Shown here: positions 1-8,431 of the stretch, in pieces | Position numbering within the stretch: the first letter of the stretch is position 1 | How the letters are laid out: each line of letters starts with the position of its first letter | Source of the DNA: Peptococcaceae bacterium | Lineage (GTDB): Bacteria; Bacillota; Desulfotomaculia; Desulfotomaculales; UBA12532 | Reading direction: 5' to 3' | Assembly: GCA_003445475.1 (NCBI GenBank) | Contig: DMDP01000219.1 | Span: 1,743 to 14,177 of the forward strand | DNA: 12,435 bases | Notes under the pieces: model-generated | What the model was told of the DNA's origin: nothing | The model's database searches: none | The model's input: only the letters and a program-made list of their open reading frames with translations | Translations under genes and position numbers: made by a program

Positions 1-692
1 AGGTGCCAGTTGCGTACCAGCACTTCGAGGGTCTCAATCAGCGTGAAGGCTTTGCTGCGCCTGAGGGCTTTCGTAAAGGTTTCGGCCTGGACGATCGACG
101 GAACGTATGCGCACACGATGCCGCCCGGGTTGAGCCCGTCGTAAGCGGTATTTATGGCCCGCCAGGGCTCCGGCACATCCAGCAGCACGCGGTCAAAGCC
201 CGTTTCCTCAACGGGGTCGTAGATGCTCCCGAGTTTAAGAACAAGGTTGGGTGTGAGACCGAAATAGGTTCTAAGGTTCTCCGCGGCGTATTCCAGCATG
301 TCCTGCCGCACGTCGTAGGCCACAACCTGACCCCCGGTACCCACCTGCCGCAGGATGGCAAGCAGGAGTGCCCCGCTGCCCACGCCGCCGCAAAGTACCC
401 GTGCACCGGGGAAAATATCCGCCCACATTAATATAATGCCGGTGTCTTTCGGATAGATGATGCCGCTCTTGCGCGGCATATGCATCGTATAGTCCAGCAC
501 GGTCGGGTAGAAAACGAAAAGTTCCTTATCGCCCGAAGTTTTCACGGCGCAACCGGGCTCGAGACCCAGTATCTCGTCGTGTTCGGCGTACCCCCGGTGG
601 GTGTGCAGGCGGCCGCCCGCGCTCAGGCGTTGAGGATAGAAACGCCCCTGGTGGTCAACGAAGACAACTAGGTCCCCTGGCTTGAAAGGCAA
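1..692 (-). CDS. trmI: tRNA (adenine-58-N1)-methyltransferase, TrmI type (partial, C-terminus outside window)
   Basis: SAM-dependent methyltransferase that puts m1A at position 58 of the tRNA T-loop; the family acts as a cytosolic tetramer. Reading the minus strand gives 230 residues, with the last complete codon at 3-5. The N-terminal part (about 1-70) has the family's small beta domain, including PGDLVVFVD and the GGRLHTHRG stretch. Next come HMPRKSGIIYPKD (71-83) and LMWADIFPGARVL (88-100). SAM motif I follows as VLCGGVGSG (99-107), then the ribose-binding acidic residue D127 (AYD). Motif IV is LDVPEPW, where D172 matches the catalytic Asp of known TrmI. The start is TTG at 690-692: an in-frame TGA at 699-701 excludes any earlier start, and GGGGGTGA at 699-706 lies 6 nt upstream. 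TrmI is usually about 250-280 residues, so roughly 25-50 are missing. Motif I normally reads EAGTGSG; here the acidic residue is Cys. A weak promoter (TTTACA about 18 bp before TTATTT, minus strand 761-732) may drive it. Confidence 0.93.
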   Translation of the reverse strand, partial: MPFKPGDLVVFVDHQGRFYPQRLSAGGRLHTHRGYAEHDEILGLEPGCAVKTSGDKELFVFYPTVLDYTMHMPRKSGIIYPKDTGIILMWADIFPGARVLCGGVGSGALLLAILRQVGTGGQVVAYDVRQDMLEYAAENLRTYFGLTPNLVLKLGSIYDPVEETGFDRVLLDVPEPWRAINTAYDGLNPGGIVCAYVPSIVQAETFTKALRRSKAFTLIETLEVLVRNWH

Positions 693-720
693 GTCGTGTC
701 ACCCCCGCCCCGGCTATTTT

Positions 721-768
721 CGCCTTACAAGAAATAATTCCCTTCTTTGCTTGCTTGTAAAAAAGGCG
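721..768. repeat. Interrupted dyad in the divergent trmI/tig intergenic region
   Basis: TTACAAG (725-731) and CTTGTAA (754-760) are perfect 7-bp inverted arms around a 22-bp AT-rich centre. The outer flanks CGCC (721-724) and GGCG (765-768) are also complementary, after a 4-nt A bulge on the right side. The right arm overlaps the tig -35 element, so the dyad could be an operator. It lies upstream of the expected tig transcription start, so it would not be in the tig mRNA. It could lie in a trmI leader RNA only if trmI starts further upstream. No known operator consensus (CtsR, HrcA/CIRCE) is matched. Confidence 0.4.
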
Positions 769-780
769 TTATGCTATAAT
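751..780 (+). promoter_or_regulatory. Sigma-A-type promoter for tig (extended -10)
   Basis: The -35 is TTGCTT (751-756), the spacer 18 bp, and the -10 a perfect TATAAT (775-780) preceded by TG at 772-773, giving an extended -10 (TGCTATAAT). Transcription would start near 787, leaving a leader of about 95 nt before tig. It is the only strong rightward promoter seen before clpX and probably drives tig, clpP and clpX together. Confidence 0.75.
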
Positions 781-797
781 ATGGGTTGCTTGGTTGG

Positions 798-813
798 CCA
801 GGGATGCCCCTGG
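798..813 (+). promoter_or_regulatory. Small hairpin in the tig 5' leader
   Basis: CCAGGG (798-803) and CCCTGG (808-813) form a 6-bp stem with a 4-nt loop, extendable by a G-U pair, followed by a T-rich stretch (tatcttatttt). It lies just after the predicted tig transcription start. It could stabilise the mRNA or act as a weak attenuator. The T run is interrupted and the stem short, so it is not called a terminator. No known riboswitch pattern is recognised in the remaining leader. Confidence 0.3.
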
Positions 814-881
814 TATCTTATTTTGTGGCAGTGTTTGGGAAATATTTTAATATACTTCCGGTTAGACAGGAGGAGAAACGC

Positions 882-2171
882 ATGAAGGCGACGGCCGAAA
901 AGGTGGCCAAGAATACCGTGGTCCTGGAGATCGAGGTGGAGTCCGAACGCTTTAAGGAAGCGGTAGATAAGAAGTACCGGGAGCTGGTGAGAAAGGTTAA
1001 TATTCCCGGTTTCCGCCGTGGCAAGGCGCCACGGATTATTTTCGAGCGGTATTACGGTAAGGAAGCACTGCTCAACGAGGCTGTGGAGGCGCTCATTCCG
1101 GAGGCGTACCTCGACGCTCTGAAAGAAACGGGCGTGGAACCGATTGCTACCCCGGACGTTGAAATCACGCAGATGGAAGAAGGCAAACCCGTGGTTTTCA
1201 AGGCCACGGTGGAAGTGAAACCCGAGGTAACGCTCGGCGCCTACAAGGGCCTGGAAGTGGAGAAACCGCCGGTAGAAGTTACGGATGAAGATGTCGACCA
1301 GGAAATCGAGCGGTTGCGCCAGCGCTATGCCAGGCTTGTCACCCTGGATGAGGGTGTTGTGGCAAAAGGGGACATCGTCACCATTGATTACGAGGGTACC
1401 GTAGACGGGAAGCCGTTTAAAGGGAGCCAGGCGACCGACCGTTCGGTGGAGGTGGGACTGGGCTTCCTGGTAGAGGACTTTGACGAACAACTCCTCGGTA
1501 TGACCGTCAACGAAACGAAAGAAATCACCACAAGGTTGCCCGATGACTACCACGATAAAGACGTGGCCGGCAAGGAAGCGGTTTTCCGTGTTACGGTCAA
1601 GTGCATCAGACGAAAGGAACTGGCGGAGGTCGACGACGATTTTGCCAAGGATGTCAGCGAATTTGATACGCTTGATGAGTTGAGAGCCGATCTCCGGCAT
1701 AAATTAGAGATAGCGGCCGAAAAGAGGGCGGAAGCCGCCGTGCGTGAGGCCGTTGTGGAAAAGGCGGCGGCGGCAGCCGAGGTCGAGATCCCCGAACGCA
1801 TGATCGACGCGCGCGTGGAGAGCATGACACAGGAGATGCTGCGCCCTGCGCTGCAGCAGGGACTTGCACCGGAGGATTACTTCCGGCTCACGAATACGAA
1901 ACCTGATGAGTTGAAGGAAAAGCTCCGTCCGGAGGCGGAACGAAGCCTTAAACGGGAACTGGTCCTGGATGCGATTGCCCGGGCGGAGGGGCTGGAAGTT
2001 AGCGAGGAGGACCTCACCGGAGAACTGAAACGGATAGCCGAGTTTTACCGTCAAGACCTGGACAGGGTAAGGGAAGTCCTGACCGAAAGGGGCGAACTGG
2101 ACGGGGTTAAGAGACGGTTGCTGCGCAATAAAGCGGTCGACTTGCTTGTGGAGCACGCGCAAATTAAGTAA
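882..2171 (+). CDS. tig: Trigger factor, ribosome-associated folding chaperone
   Basis: Trigger factor binds near the polypeptide exit of the large ribosomal subunit and shields nascent chains; it also has peptidyl-prolyl isomerase activity. The protein is 429 residues, normal for the family. The N-terminal ribosome-binding domain carries the signature GFRRGKAPR (43-51). The FKBP-type isomerase domain covers about 161-243 (starting AKGDIVTIDYEG and including LVEDFDEQLLGM). The helical C-terminal chaperone arms fill 250-429. ATG at 882 is chosen because AGGAGGAG (868-875) sits 8 nt upstream and the known N-terminus starts here; an upstream in-frame start at 786 would add 32 residues unlike the family. 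It is the first gene after the extended -10 promoter and lies 73 nt before clpP, the common arrangement of chaperone and protease in one transcript. Confidence 0.98.
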   Translation: MKATAEKVAKNTVVLEIEVESERFKEAVDKKYRELVRKVNIPGFRRGKAPRIIFERYYGKEALLNEAVEALIPEAYLDALKETGVEPIATPDVEITQMEEGKPVVFKATVEVKPEVTLGAYKGLEVEKPPVEVTDEDVDQEIERLRQRYARLVTLDEGVVAKGDIVTIDYEGTVDGKPFKGSQATDRSVEVGLGFLVEDFDEQLLGMTVNETKEITTRLPDDYHDKDVAGKEAVFRVTVKCIRRKELAEVDDDFAKDVSEFDTLDELRADLRHKLEIAAEKRAEAAVREAVVEKAAAAAEVEIPERMIDARVESMTQEMLRPALQQGLAPEDYFRLTNTKPDELKEKLRPEAERSLKRELVLDAIARAEGLEVSEEDLTGELKRIAEFYRQDLDRVREVLTERGELDGVKRRLLRNKAVDLLVEHAQIK

Positions 2172-2192
2172 CCGCATGTCGAGACTTCCCTC

Positions 2193-2221
2193 TTTTAAAC
2201 ACGGGGAATATCGTTTATCAT
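2193..2221 (+). promoter_or_regulatory. Possible weak internal promoter before clpP
   Basis: TTTTAA (2193-2198) and TATCAT (2216-2221) are 17 bp apart in the 73-nt tig-clpP gap. The -10 is a 5/6 match but the -35 is poor, so clpP may simply be co-transcribed with tig. The -35 lies between short inverted arms TTCCC (2186-2190) and GGGAA (2204-2208). No CtsR heptad repeat was seen, although CtsR often controls clpP in Firmicutes. Confidence 0.22.
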
Positions 2222-2244
2222 GAGCAGGAAGGGAGGAAACCCTT

Positions 2245-2841
2245 TTGTCCACGCTGGTTCCCATTGTTGTGGAGCAAACGGCACGCGGGGAAAGAGCTTA
2301 CGATATCTATTCCCGCCTCCTGAAGGACCGGATTGTCTTCATCGGTGGCATGATCGAGGACCATACGGCGAATCTGGCCATTGCTCAGTTGCTTTTTCTG
2401 GAGGCGGAGGACCCGGAAAAGGATATCCACCTTTACATTAATTCACCCGGTGGGGCCGTCACGGCGGGTATGGCTATTTACGATACCATGCAGTATATCC
2501 GCCCGGACGTATCGACAATCTGTCTCGGGCAGGCTGCAAGTATGGGGGCCTTCTTGCTGGCGGCGGGCGCCAAGGGAAAGAGGTACTCGCTACCTTACGC
2601 GCGCATTATGCTGCATCAACCGCTGGGAGGTGTACAAGGTCAGGCTACCGAAATCGACATCCACGCCCGCGAAATTCTGCGGATGAAGAAGATTTTGAAC
2701 GAGTTACTGGCAAAGCACACCGGGCAACCCTTGGAGCGGATCGAACGCGACACCGAACGTGACTTTTTCATGTCGGCGGAACAGGCCAGGGAATATGGTA
2801 TCATTGACGAGGTGATCACCGTTCGCAAGAGGGCCAAGTAA
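2245..2841 (+). CDS. clpP: ATP-dependent Clp protease proteolytic subunit ClpP
   Basis: Serine peptidase that forms the double-heptamer chamber of ClpXP and degrades proteins fed in by ClpX. The protein is 198 residues, the normal length. The catalytic triad is S99 in GQAASMGA, H124 in LHQP and D173 in ERD. The oxyanion region NSPGG (66-70) and the [17 protein letters not shown] end are typical. The start is TTG at 2245, with GGAGG (2232-2236) 8 nt upstream, giving the N-terminus [20 protein letters not shown] expected for ClpP. The short N-terminal propeptide may be removed by self-processing. The clpX start lies 14 nt downstream, so the two partners are surely co-transcribed. Confidence 0.98.
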   Translation: MSTLVPIVVEQTARGERAYDIYSRLLKDRIVFIGGMIEDHTANLAIAQLLFLEAEDPEKDIHLYINSPGGAVTAGMAIYDTMQYIRPDVSTICLGQAASMGAFLLAAGAKGKRYSLPYARIMLHQPLGGVQGQATEIDIHAREILRMKKILNELLAKHTGQPLERIERDTERDFFMSAEQAREYGIIDEVITVRKRAK

Positions 2842-2855
2842 AAGAGGTGACAAAC

Positions 2856-4106
2856 ATGTTTAACGATAAAGGACAACTGAAATGTTCCTTTTGCGGCAAG
2901 TCGCAGGACCAGGTCAAAAAGCTTGTGGCCGGACCGGGCGTTTATATCTGCGACGAGTGCATAGAGCTCTGCAACGAAATTATCGAAGAGGAACTGAACG
3001 AGGATCTCGGGCTGGAGCTCAGAGATATACCCAAGCCAAAGGACATTAAGGAATATCTCGACCAGTACGTCATCGGGCAGGAGCACGCCAAGAAGATTCT
3101 GGCGGTGGCGGTGTACAACCACTACAAGCGCATCAACCTTGGCGGCAAAATTGACGATGTCGAGCTGCAGAAATCGAACATTCTCATGCTGGGTCCCACG
3201 GGTTGCGGCAAGACGCTCTTGGCCCAAACGCTGGCACGTTTCCTGAACGTACCTTTTGCCATTGCGGACGCGACGTCGTTGACCGAAGCCGGGTATGTGG
3301 GCGAGGATGTGGAGAATATTCTCCTCAAACTCATCCAGGCTGCAGACTATGACGTCGAAAAGGCCGAAAAGGGCATCGTTTACATCGATGAAATCGATAA
3401 GATTGCACGCAAGTCCGAAAACCCCTCAATAACCAGGGATGTTTCGGGCGAAGGCGTCCAGCAGGCCCTGCTCAAGATTCTCGAGGGCACGGTGGCCAGC
3501 GTCCCACCACAGGGAGGGCGGAAGCACCCGCACCAGGAGTTCATCCAGATAGACACGACCAATATCCTTTTTATCTGTGGCGGGGCGTTCGAAGGGATTG
3601 ACAAGATCATCCAGAACAGGGTTGCGCAGAAGACCCTGGGGTTCGGGGCGGAGCTGCACGTCAAGCGCGATCGCAGGTTGGGTGAAGTGCTCAGGCAAAT
3701 TCTGCCGCAGGATCTCTTAAAGTTCGGTTTGATCCCGGAGTTTGTGGGGCGTGTGCCGGTAATTGTTACGCTGGAACCGCTTGTAGAAGAAGACATGTTG
3801 CGGATCCTCACTGAACCGCGTAATGCGCTGGTGCGCCAGTACGAAAAGCTCTTTGAGCTCGACGGTGTGACCCTGGAATTCCAGGAGGAGGCCTTGCGGG
3901 CCGTGGCGGCCGAGGCCCTGCGCCGCAATACGGGGGCGCGCGGTTTGCGGGCCATCCTGGAAGAGATAATGCTTAACGTGATGTACGAAATTCCGTCCCG
4001 TGGCGATATTGCCAAGTGTACCATAACCGCAGGCACGGTTCTCAGGAAGGAGCCTCCTCTGATCATTACCGTGGAACGCAAGAAAAAGAAGGAGGGCTTG
4101 ATGTAA
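2856..4106 (+). CDS. clpX: ATP-dependent Clp protease ATP-binding subunit ClpX
   Basis: Hexameric AAA+ unfoldase that recognises tagged substrates, unfolds them and threads them into ClpP. The protein is 416 residues. The N-terminal zinc-binding domain has C10, C13, C32 and C35. Further motifs are Walker A GPTGCGKT (113-120), pore loop GYVG (146-149), Walker B VYIDEID (175-181), the RKH pore loop (222-224), the ClpP-docking loop LGF (261-263; IGF in many species), FVGR (297-300), and the sensor-2 region GARGLR (360-365). ATG at 2856 is chosen because AGAGGTGA lies just upstream and the product begins [15 protein letters not shown] as in known ClpX; a GTG at 2847 overlaps that ribosome binding site. 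A strong hairpin terminator follows the stop by 3 nt. Confidence 0.98.
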   Translation: MFNDKGQLKCSFCGKSQDQVKKLVAGPGVYICDECIELCNEIIEEELNEDLGLELRDIPKPKDIKEYLDQYVIGQEHAKKILAVAVYNHYKRINLGGKIDDVELQKSNILMLGPTGCGKTLLAQTLARFLNVPFAIADATSLTEAGYVGEDVENILLKLIQAADYDVEKAEKGIVYIDEIDKIARKSENPSITRDVSGEGVQQALLKILEGTVASVPPQGGRKHPHQEFIQIDTTNILFICGGAFEGIDKIIQNRVAQKTLGFGAELHVKRDRRLGEVLRQILPQDLLKFGLIPEFVGRVPVIVTLEPLVEEDMLRILTEPRNALVRQYEKLFELDGVTLEFQEEALRAVAAEALRRNTGARGLRAILEEIMLNVMYEIPSRGDIAKCTITAGTVLRKEPPLIITVERKKKKEGLM

Positions 4107-4109
4107 GCA

Positions 4110-4136
4110 CCGCCGGTCACCGGCGGCTTATTTTTT
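4110..4136 (+). terminator. Intrinsic terminator after clpX
   Basis: A perfect 7-bp GC stem, CCGCCGG (4110-4116) with CCGGCGG (4120-4126) and loop TCA, is followed by CTTA and six T residues. It should end the tig-clpP-clpX transcript. Since no good promoter is seen between it and lonB, partial read-through may feed lonB. Confidence 0.85.
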
Positions 4137-4181
4137 GGTAATAAACAGGGCGCCCGGGCTGGCATACTAATGCAAAAAGAC

Positions 4182-4199
4182 GGGAGGTACCTGTATTTG
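4182..4199 (+). promoter_or_regulatory. Ribosome binding site that fixes the lonB TTG start
   Basis: GGGAGGT (4182-4188) lies 8 nt before TTG (4197-4199). An in-frame ATG at 4170 has no ribosome binding site and would place this motif inside the coding region. Another in-frame ATG at 4230 has only weak purine-rich sequence upstream. The TTG therefore fits best. Confidence 0.7.
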
Positions 4200-5870
4200 G
4201 GCGACGCGGGACAGGGCCTGTCCGGGCTAATGACGTTTGTCCAGGTTTTCTTCGGCGTTATTATCGGCCTTTACTTCTGGAACCTGCTGAAGAGCCAGCA
4301 AGGGGCGAAGGTGGCCGTCGAGCGGGAATCGCGGAAGGAAATCGAGAAATGGCGGCGCATGCGCGCCATATCTTTAACCGAACCCCTCGCCGAAAAAACG
4401 CGTCCCGCCACCTTTGCGGACATCGTGGGCCAGGAAGAAGGTTTAAAGGCTTTGAGAGCGGCCCTCTGTGGTCCCAACCCGCAGCACGTCATTATCTACG
4501 GCCCCCCGGGTGTCGGCAAGACGGCGGCGGCCCGCCTTGTTCTGGAAGAGGCCAAGCGCAGCGCCGTATCGCCCTTCAAACACGAGGCCCGCTTTGTGGA
4601 GATCGACGCCACCACGGCGCGCTTCGACGAGCGCGGTATCGCCGACCCGCTAATCGGATGTGTGCACGATCCTATCTACCAGGGCGCCGGGCCACTGGGT
4701 ATGGCCGGGGTGCCGCAGCCGAAACCGGGCGCGGTCACACGGGCGCACGGTGGGATCCTGTTCATCGATGAGATCGGGGAGCTTCACCCTGTACAGATGA
4801 ACAAACTGCTCAAGGTGCTGGAGGACCGTAAGGTGTTCCTTGAGAGCGCCTATTATAACGCCGACGACCCCAATATTCCCGCGCATATTCACGATATCTT
4901 TCAAAACGGTCTGCCGGCCGACTTTCGCCTGGTTGGTGCCACGACGCGCCTGCCGGAGGAGATCCCGGCGGCCATCCGGTCGCGGTGTATGGAGGTGTTC
5001 TTCCGTCCCCTCACCCCGGAGGAGATAGGCTGCATTGCCGCCAACGCCGCGCAAAAGATCCGGTGCTCGCTGGAGGACGGCGTTCTGGCAACCACTGTAA
5101 AATACGCCACCAACGGGCGTGAAGCGGTTAATATCATTCAATTGGCCGCTGGTCTGGCCATCACCTCGGGCCGGCGGTGCATTACCGTGGCGGACGCCGA
5201 GTGGGTGGTGCAGAGCGGGCAATACCGGCCGCGCCCGGAAAGCAAAGTCCCGCCGGTGCCTCGCGTAGGGAGGGCAAACGGCCTTGCCCTGTACGGTCCC
5301 AATGCGGGTACGTTGCTGGAAATCGAGGCGGTTATCATCCCGGTGCGACAGGGAAAGGGTGTTCTAACCGTAACCGGAGTGGTGGACGAAGAGGAGCTCG
5401 GGGGCACCGGCCGTACTATCCGCCGTAAAAGCCTCGCCCGCACGGCGGTGGAGAATGTGTTGACCGCCCTCAGGTACCTGACCCGGTTTGACTACCGGGA
5501 CTTTGACATCCACGTTAATTTTCCCGGTGGCGTACCCGTAGACGGACCGTCTGCGGGCGCGGCCATCGCCGTGGCCGTTTACTCGGCGGCCCGGCAGGTG
5601 CCGGTAGCCAACGACGTGGCGCTCACCGGCGAGGTATCCATATGTGGGCTGATAAAGCCGGTTGGCGGCGTAGTGGCGAAGGTCGATGCGGCTCGCCGGG
5701 CAGGAGTGCGGGCGGTCTGCATTCCTAAGGACAACGTCCAGGAACTCTTCACTACCTGGGAAGACATCAGGGTCGTACCTGTCGAAAAGCTGGAAGAGGT
5801 TTTATCTGTCGCCCTCGTAACCCCGGCAACGCTGAAGGCCGAACAACGAAAATGCCTGCCTACAGCTTGA
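4197..5870 (+). CDS. lonB: Membrane-anchored ATP-dependent protease LonB
   Basis: LonB is a Lon-family AAA+ serine-lysine protease. In Bacillus it is made in the forespore, and in this form it is tethered to the cytoplasmic membrane with its domains in the cytosol. From TTG 4197 it has 557 residues, close to the 550 of B. subtilis LonB. One hydrophobic segment covers about 11-31 (LMTFVQVFFG then VIIGLYFWNLL), followed by a charged stretch. Further motifs are the VGQEEGLKALRAAL region (77-90), Walker A GPPGVGKT (102-109), Walker B ILFIDEIGEL (187-196), sensor region GATT (247-250) and arginine-rich IRSRC (260-264). The protease domain carries S452 in DGPSAG and K495 in GGVVAKVDAA, 43 residues apart as in other Lon proteases. 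It lacks the large N-terminal domain of LonA. It follows the clpX terminator by about 60 nt and precedes lonA by 161 nt. Confidence 0.95.
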   Translation: MGDAGQGLSGLMTFVQVFFGVIIGLYFWNLLKSQQGAKVAVERESRKEIEKWRRMRAISLTEPLAEKTRPATFADIVGQEEGLKALRAALCGPNPQHVIIYGPPGVGKTAAARLVLEEAKRSAVSPFKHEARFVEIDATTARFDERGIADPLIGCVHDPIYQGAGPLGMAGVPQPKPGAVTRAHGGILFIDEIGELHPVQMNKLLKVLEDRKVFLESAYYNADDPNIPAHIHDIFQNGLPADFRLVGATTRLPEEIPAAIRSRCMEVFFRPLTPEEIGCIAANAAQKIRCSLEDGVLATTVKYATNGREAVNIIQLAAGLAITSGRRCITVADAEWVVQSGQYRPRPESKVPPVPRVGRANGLALYGPNAGTLLEIEAVIIPVRQGKGVLTVTGVVDEEELGGTGRTIRRKSLARTAVENVLTALRYLTRFDYRDFDIHVNFPGGVPVDGPSAGAAIAVAVYSAARQVPVANDVALTGEVSICGLIKPVGGVVAKVDAARRAGVRAVCIPKDNVQELFTTWEDIRVVPVEKLEEVLSVALVTPATLKAEQRKCLPTA

Positions 5871-5922
5871 GAATGCGTTAAAGCTCTCAAATCCTCCTTT
5901 AAGGACTTCCTTAACTCCCTCC

Positions 5923-6001
5923 TTGACAACTATTTCTTATAGCCGGTATTTCACTAGTTATGTTAGAATAAAACCGGTTATTGCCCCTGGCTCGTACCGG
6001 C
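5923..6001 (+). promoter_or_regulatory. Candidate lonA promoter region with repeated CCGG motifs
   Basis: Within the 161-nt lonB-lonA gap, the best -10 is TAGAAT (5964-5969) preceded by TG (5961-5962), an extended -10, but it has no good -35 at 16-18 bp. A perfect TTGACA (5923-5928) pairs only with a weak TATTTC (5947-5952, 18-bp spacer). Three related motifs surround the -10: GCCGGTA (5942-5948), the palindrome AACCGGTT (5972-5979) and TACCGGC (5995-6001). The first and third are exact inverted copies. They could bind a regulator, but CCGG is common in this genome. CIRCE and CtsR sites were looked for and not found. Confidence 0.42.
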
Positions 6002-6031
6002 ACCAGAGTTCACGGTAGAAGGAGGTGTGGT

Positions 6032-8431
6032 ATGCAGACGACCATTAGGGCGCTTCCCCTGCTTCCGTTGCGGGGCATCCTCGTTTTCCCGTACATGGTG
6101 GTACACCTGGACGTGGGCAGGGAAAAGTCGATCAAGGCCATCGAGGAGGCCATGATTCAGGACCGCCATATTTTTCTGGCGACGCAGAAAGAAGCCCAGA
6201 CTGACAGCCCCGGCAAGGACGACATTTACCGGGTTGGTACGGTCGCCGAATTGAAGCAACTGTTGAAACTACCAGGGGGAACCATCAGGGTAATGGTTGA
6301 GGGTATAGCACGGGGGAGAATCGTCCACTACCTCGATACAGACCCGTTCTTCAAAGTTGAGGTTGAACAATATTGCGAGCCGCAGGTAAAGACAACCCAG
6401 CTTGAAGCGCTGATGCGCAACCTGACGTACCAGTTTGAACAGTACGTGAAGCTTTCGAAGCGTATCCCGCCGGAAACCGTGGTTTCCGCACTGAATATCG
6501 AGGAACCGGGCCGCCTGGCCGATATCATTGCTTCGCACCTGCCGCTGCGAGTTGAGGATAAGCAGGTGATCCTTGAAGCGGTTGACGTTGGCGAGCGCCT
6601 GGAGAAGTTGTGTGCGCTGGTGGCCAAAGAACTCGAGATTGTTGAGCTCGAGCGCCGCATCAACGTGCGGGTGCGCAAGCAAATGGAGAAAACACAGAAA
6701 GAATACTACTTGCGGGAGCAAATGAAGGCCATCCAGCGCGAACTCGGCGAAAAGGACGAGCGCGCGGCCGAGGGAGAAGAATACCGGGAAAAGATTGCCG
6801 CGGCCAAGCTGCCGAAAGAGGTTGAAGAAAAGGCGCTGAAGGAAGTCGAGCGCCTGGAAAAGATGCCGCCCATGGCTGCCGAGGCAACCGTGGTCCGCAA
6901 TTACCTGGATTGGATTCTGGCGCTCCCTTGGACCAAGAGCACCAAAGATCGCATTGACATCCAGGCGGCGGAGGCCGTGCTGGAGGCCGACCATTACGGC
7001 CTGAAAAAGCCGAAAGAGCGGATCCTTGAATACCTGGCCATTCGCAAGTTAGCTAAGAAAATGAAGGGACCCATTCTTTGCTTTGTGGGTCCGCCCGGAG
7101 TCGGCAAGACTTCGCTGGGCAAGTCCATTGCACGGGCGCTGGACCGGAAGTTTGTCCGCATCTCACTCGGCGGCGTCCGGGACGAGGCGGAGATCAGAGG
7201 GCACCGGCGCACTTACGTGGGCGCGTTGCCCGGCCGGATTATTCAAGGGATGCGCACGGCCGGTTCGAAGAACCCGGTCTTCCTGCTGGATGAGGTCGAC
7301 AAGATGAGCGTCGACTTCCGCGGCGATCCTTCGGCGGCGCTCCTGGAAGTGCTGGATCCGGAACAGAATAGCGCCTTTTCCGACCACTACATCGAAATAC
7401 CGTTCGATCTATCTAACGTGCTGTTCATTACGACGGCGAACCTGTACCACAATATCCCCAGGCCGCTCCTCGATCGCATGGAGGTAATTTACATCTCCGG
7501 CTATACTGAGGAAGAAAAGGTACAGATTGCCGTCCGGCACCTGATTCCAAAACAACTCAAGGAGCACGGCCTGGACAAAAAGGCGCTCATGATCTCGGAG
7601 AACGCCGTCCGCCGACTTATCCGCGAGTACACCCGCGAGTCGGGTGTCCGCAACCTGGAGCGGGAAATTGCCACGATTTGCCGTAAGACGGCCAAGGAAA
7701 TCGTGGCCCACAAGGCGGAGCAGGTCAGGGTTACCCAGCGCAACGTTGAGCGGTTCCTGGGGATCCCGCGCTTCAGGTATGGTATGGCGGAAAAAGAAGA
7801 CGAAGTGGGTGTGGCCACGGGCCTCGCCTGGACGGAGACCGGCGGCGATACGTTGGCCATCGAGATCGTCGTCTGCCGGGGCAAGGGGGCCCTGACCCTT
7901 ACCGGCAAGCTCGGCGAAGTTATGCGGGAATCGGCCCAGGCCGGATACAGTTATATCCGCAGCCGGGCCGGACAACTGGGTATCGACGAGATGTTCCACG
8001 AAAAATACGATATCCACGTTCACGTTCCCGAGGGGGCGACGCCCAAGGACGGGCCGTCGGCGGGTATCACCATCGCCTGCGCACTGGCTTCCGCCCTTTC
8101 GGGGCGCAAGGTGCGGCACGATGTGGCCATGACCGGCGAGATAACCCTGCGCGGACGGGTGTTGCCGGTGGGTGGCATTAAAGAAAAGGTCCTGGCCGCC
8201 CACCGGGCCGGTATCAAGACCGTTATTTTGCCGGCGGAAAATAAAAAAGACCTGGAGGAGATACCGGCCAACGTCCGCAACAAGCTTGAGTTTGTTTTCG
8301 TCGACCATATGGACCAGGTACTGGAGACGGCGCTGGTCAAGGACGACCTCGGCCAGGAAGTGCTAACGGCGGCCCCGCCGCTGCCGCCCGAGGTTACCTA
8401 CCAGCCGATGGTGCAGGAACGACCTTCTTAG
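6032..8431 (+). CDS. lon: ATP-dependent protease LonA
   Basis: Soluble hexameric AAA+ protease that degrades misfolded and regulatory proteins in the cytosol. The protein is 799 residues, normal for LonA. The N-terminal substrate-binding domain spans about 6-200 and begins [14 protein letters not shown] charged coiled-coil linker follows (about 200-280). Next are Walker A GPPGVGKT (353-360), Walker [11 protein letters not shown] (416-425), and the GYTEEEK stretch (490-496). The protease domain has S676 in DGPSAG and K719 in GGIKEKV, the Ser-Lys dyad. ATG at 6032 is chosen because AAGGAGGTG lies about 6 nt upstream and the product then starts like other Lon proteins; the 17 codons upstream show no family resemblance. 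It ends at a hairpin shared with the convergent gene. It closes the protein quality-control block. Confidence 0.98.
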   Translation: MQTTIRALPLLPLRGILVFPYMVVHLDVGREKSIKAIEEAMIQDRHIFLATQKEAQTDSPGKDDIYRVGTVAELKQLLKLPGGTIRVMVEGIARGRIVHYLDTDPFFKVEVEQYCEPQVKTTQLEALMRNLTYQFEQYVKLSKRIPPETVVSALNIEEPGRLADIIASHLPLRVEDKQVILEAVDVGERLEKLCALVAKELEIVELERRINVRVRKQMEKTQKEYYLREQMKAIQRELGEKDERAAEGEEYREKIAAAKLPKEVEEKALKEVERLEKMPPMAAEATVVRNYLDWILALPWTKSTKDRIDIQAAEAVLEADHYGLKKPKERILEYLAIRKLAKKMKGPILCFVGPPGVGKTSLGKSIARALDRKFVRISLGGVRDEAEIRGHRRTYVGALPGRIIQGMRTAGSKNPVFLLDEVDKMSVDFRGDPSAALLEVLDPEQNSAFSDHYIEIPFDLSNVLFITTANLYHNIPRPLLDRMEVIYISGYTEEEKVQIAVRHLIPKQLKEHGLDKKALMISENAVRRLIREYTRESGVRNLEREIATICRKTAKEIVAHKAEQVRVTQRNVERFLGIPRFRYGMAEKEDEVGVATGLAWTETGGDTLAIEIVVCRGKGALTLTGKLGEVMRESAQAGYSYIRSRAGQLGIDEMFHEKYDIHVHVPEGATPKDGPSAGITIACALASALSGRKVRHDVAMTGEITLRGRVLPVGGIKEKVLAAHRAGIKTVILPAENKKDLEEIPANVRNKLEFVFVDHMDQVLETALVKDDLGQEVLTAAPPLPPEVTYQPMVQERPS

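Noticed and set aside
3..431. A 142-residue plus-strand frame at the left edge
   Set aside because: The opposite strand encodes clear TrmI motifs in a continuous frame, so this is the shadow.
774..1700. A 308-residue open frame opposite tig
   Set aside because: Overlaps the tig promoter and coding region; composition looks like an antisense shadow.
2172..2244. CtsR operator upstream of clpP
   Set aside because: No tandem GGTCAAA-like heptads on either strand.
4170..4196. ATG at 4170 as the lonB start
   Set aside because: No ribosome binding site; the GGGAGGT motif falls after it and fits TTG 4197.
4137..4196. A promoter for lonB between the clpX terminator and the TTG
   Set aside because: TTGGTA and TACTAA occur but are 24 bp apart; no acceptable pair was found.
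5867..5890. Hairpin TTGAGA/TCTCAA at the lonB stop as a terminator
   Set aside because: Only 6 bp with a 12-nt loop and no T tract after it.
5923..5928. Perfect TTGACA taken alone as proof of the lonA promoter
   Set aside because: The best partner -10 at a normal distance is poor (TATTTC), so it is given only as part of a candidate region.
7409..8308. A 299-residue open frame opposite lonA
   Set aside because: Shadow of the lonA protease domain; no ribosome binding site or recognisable motifs.
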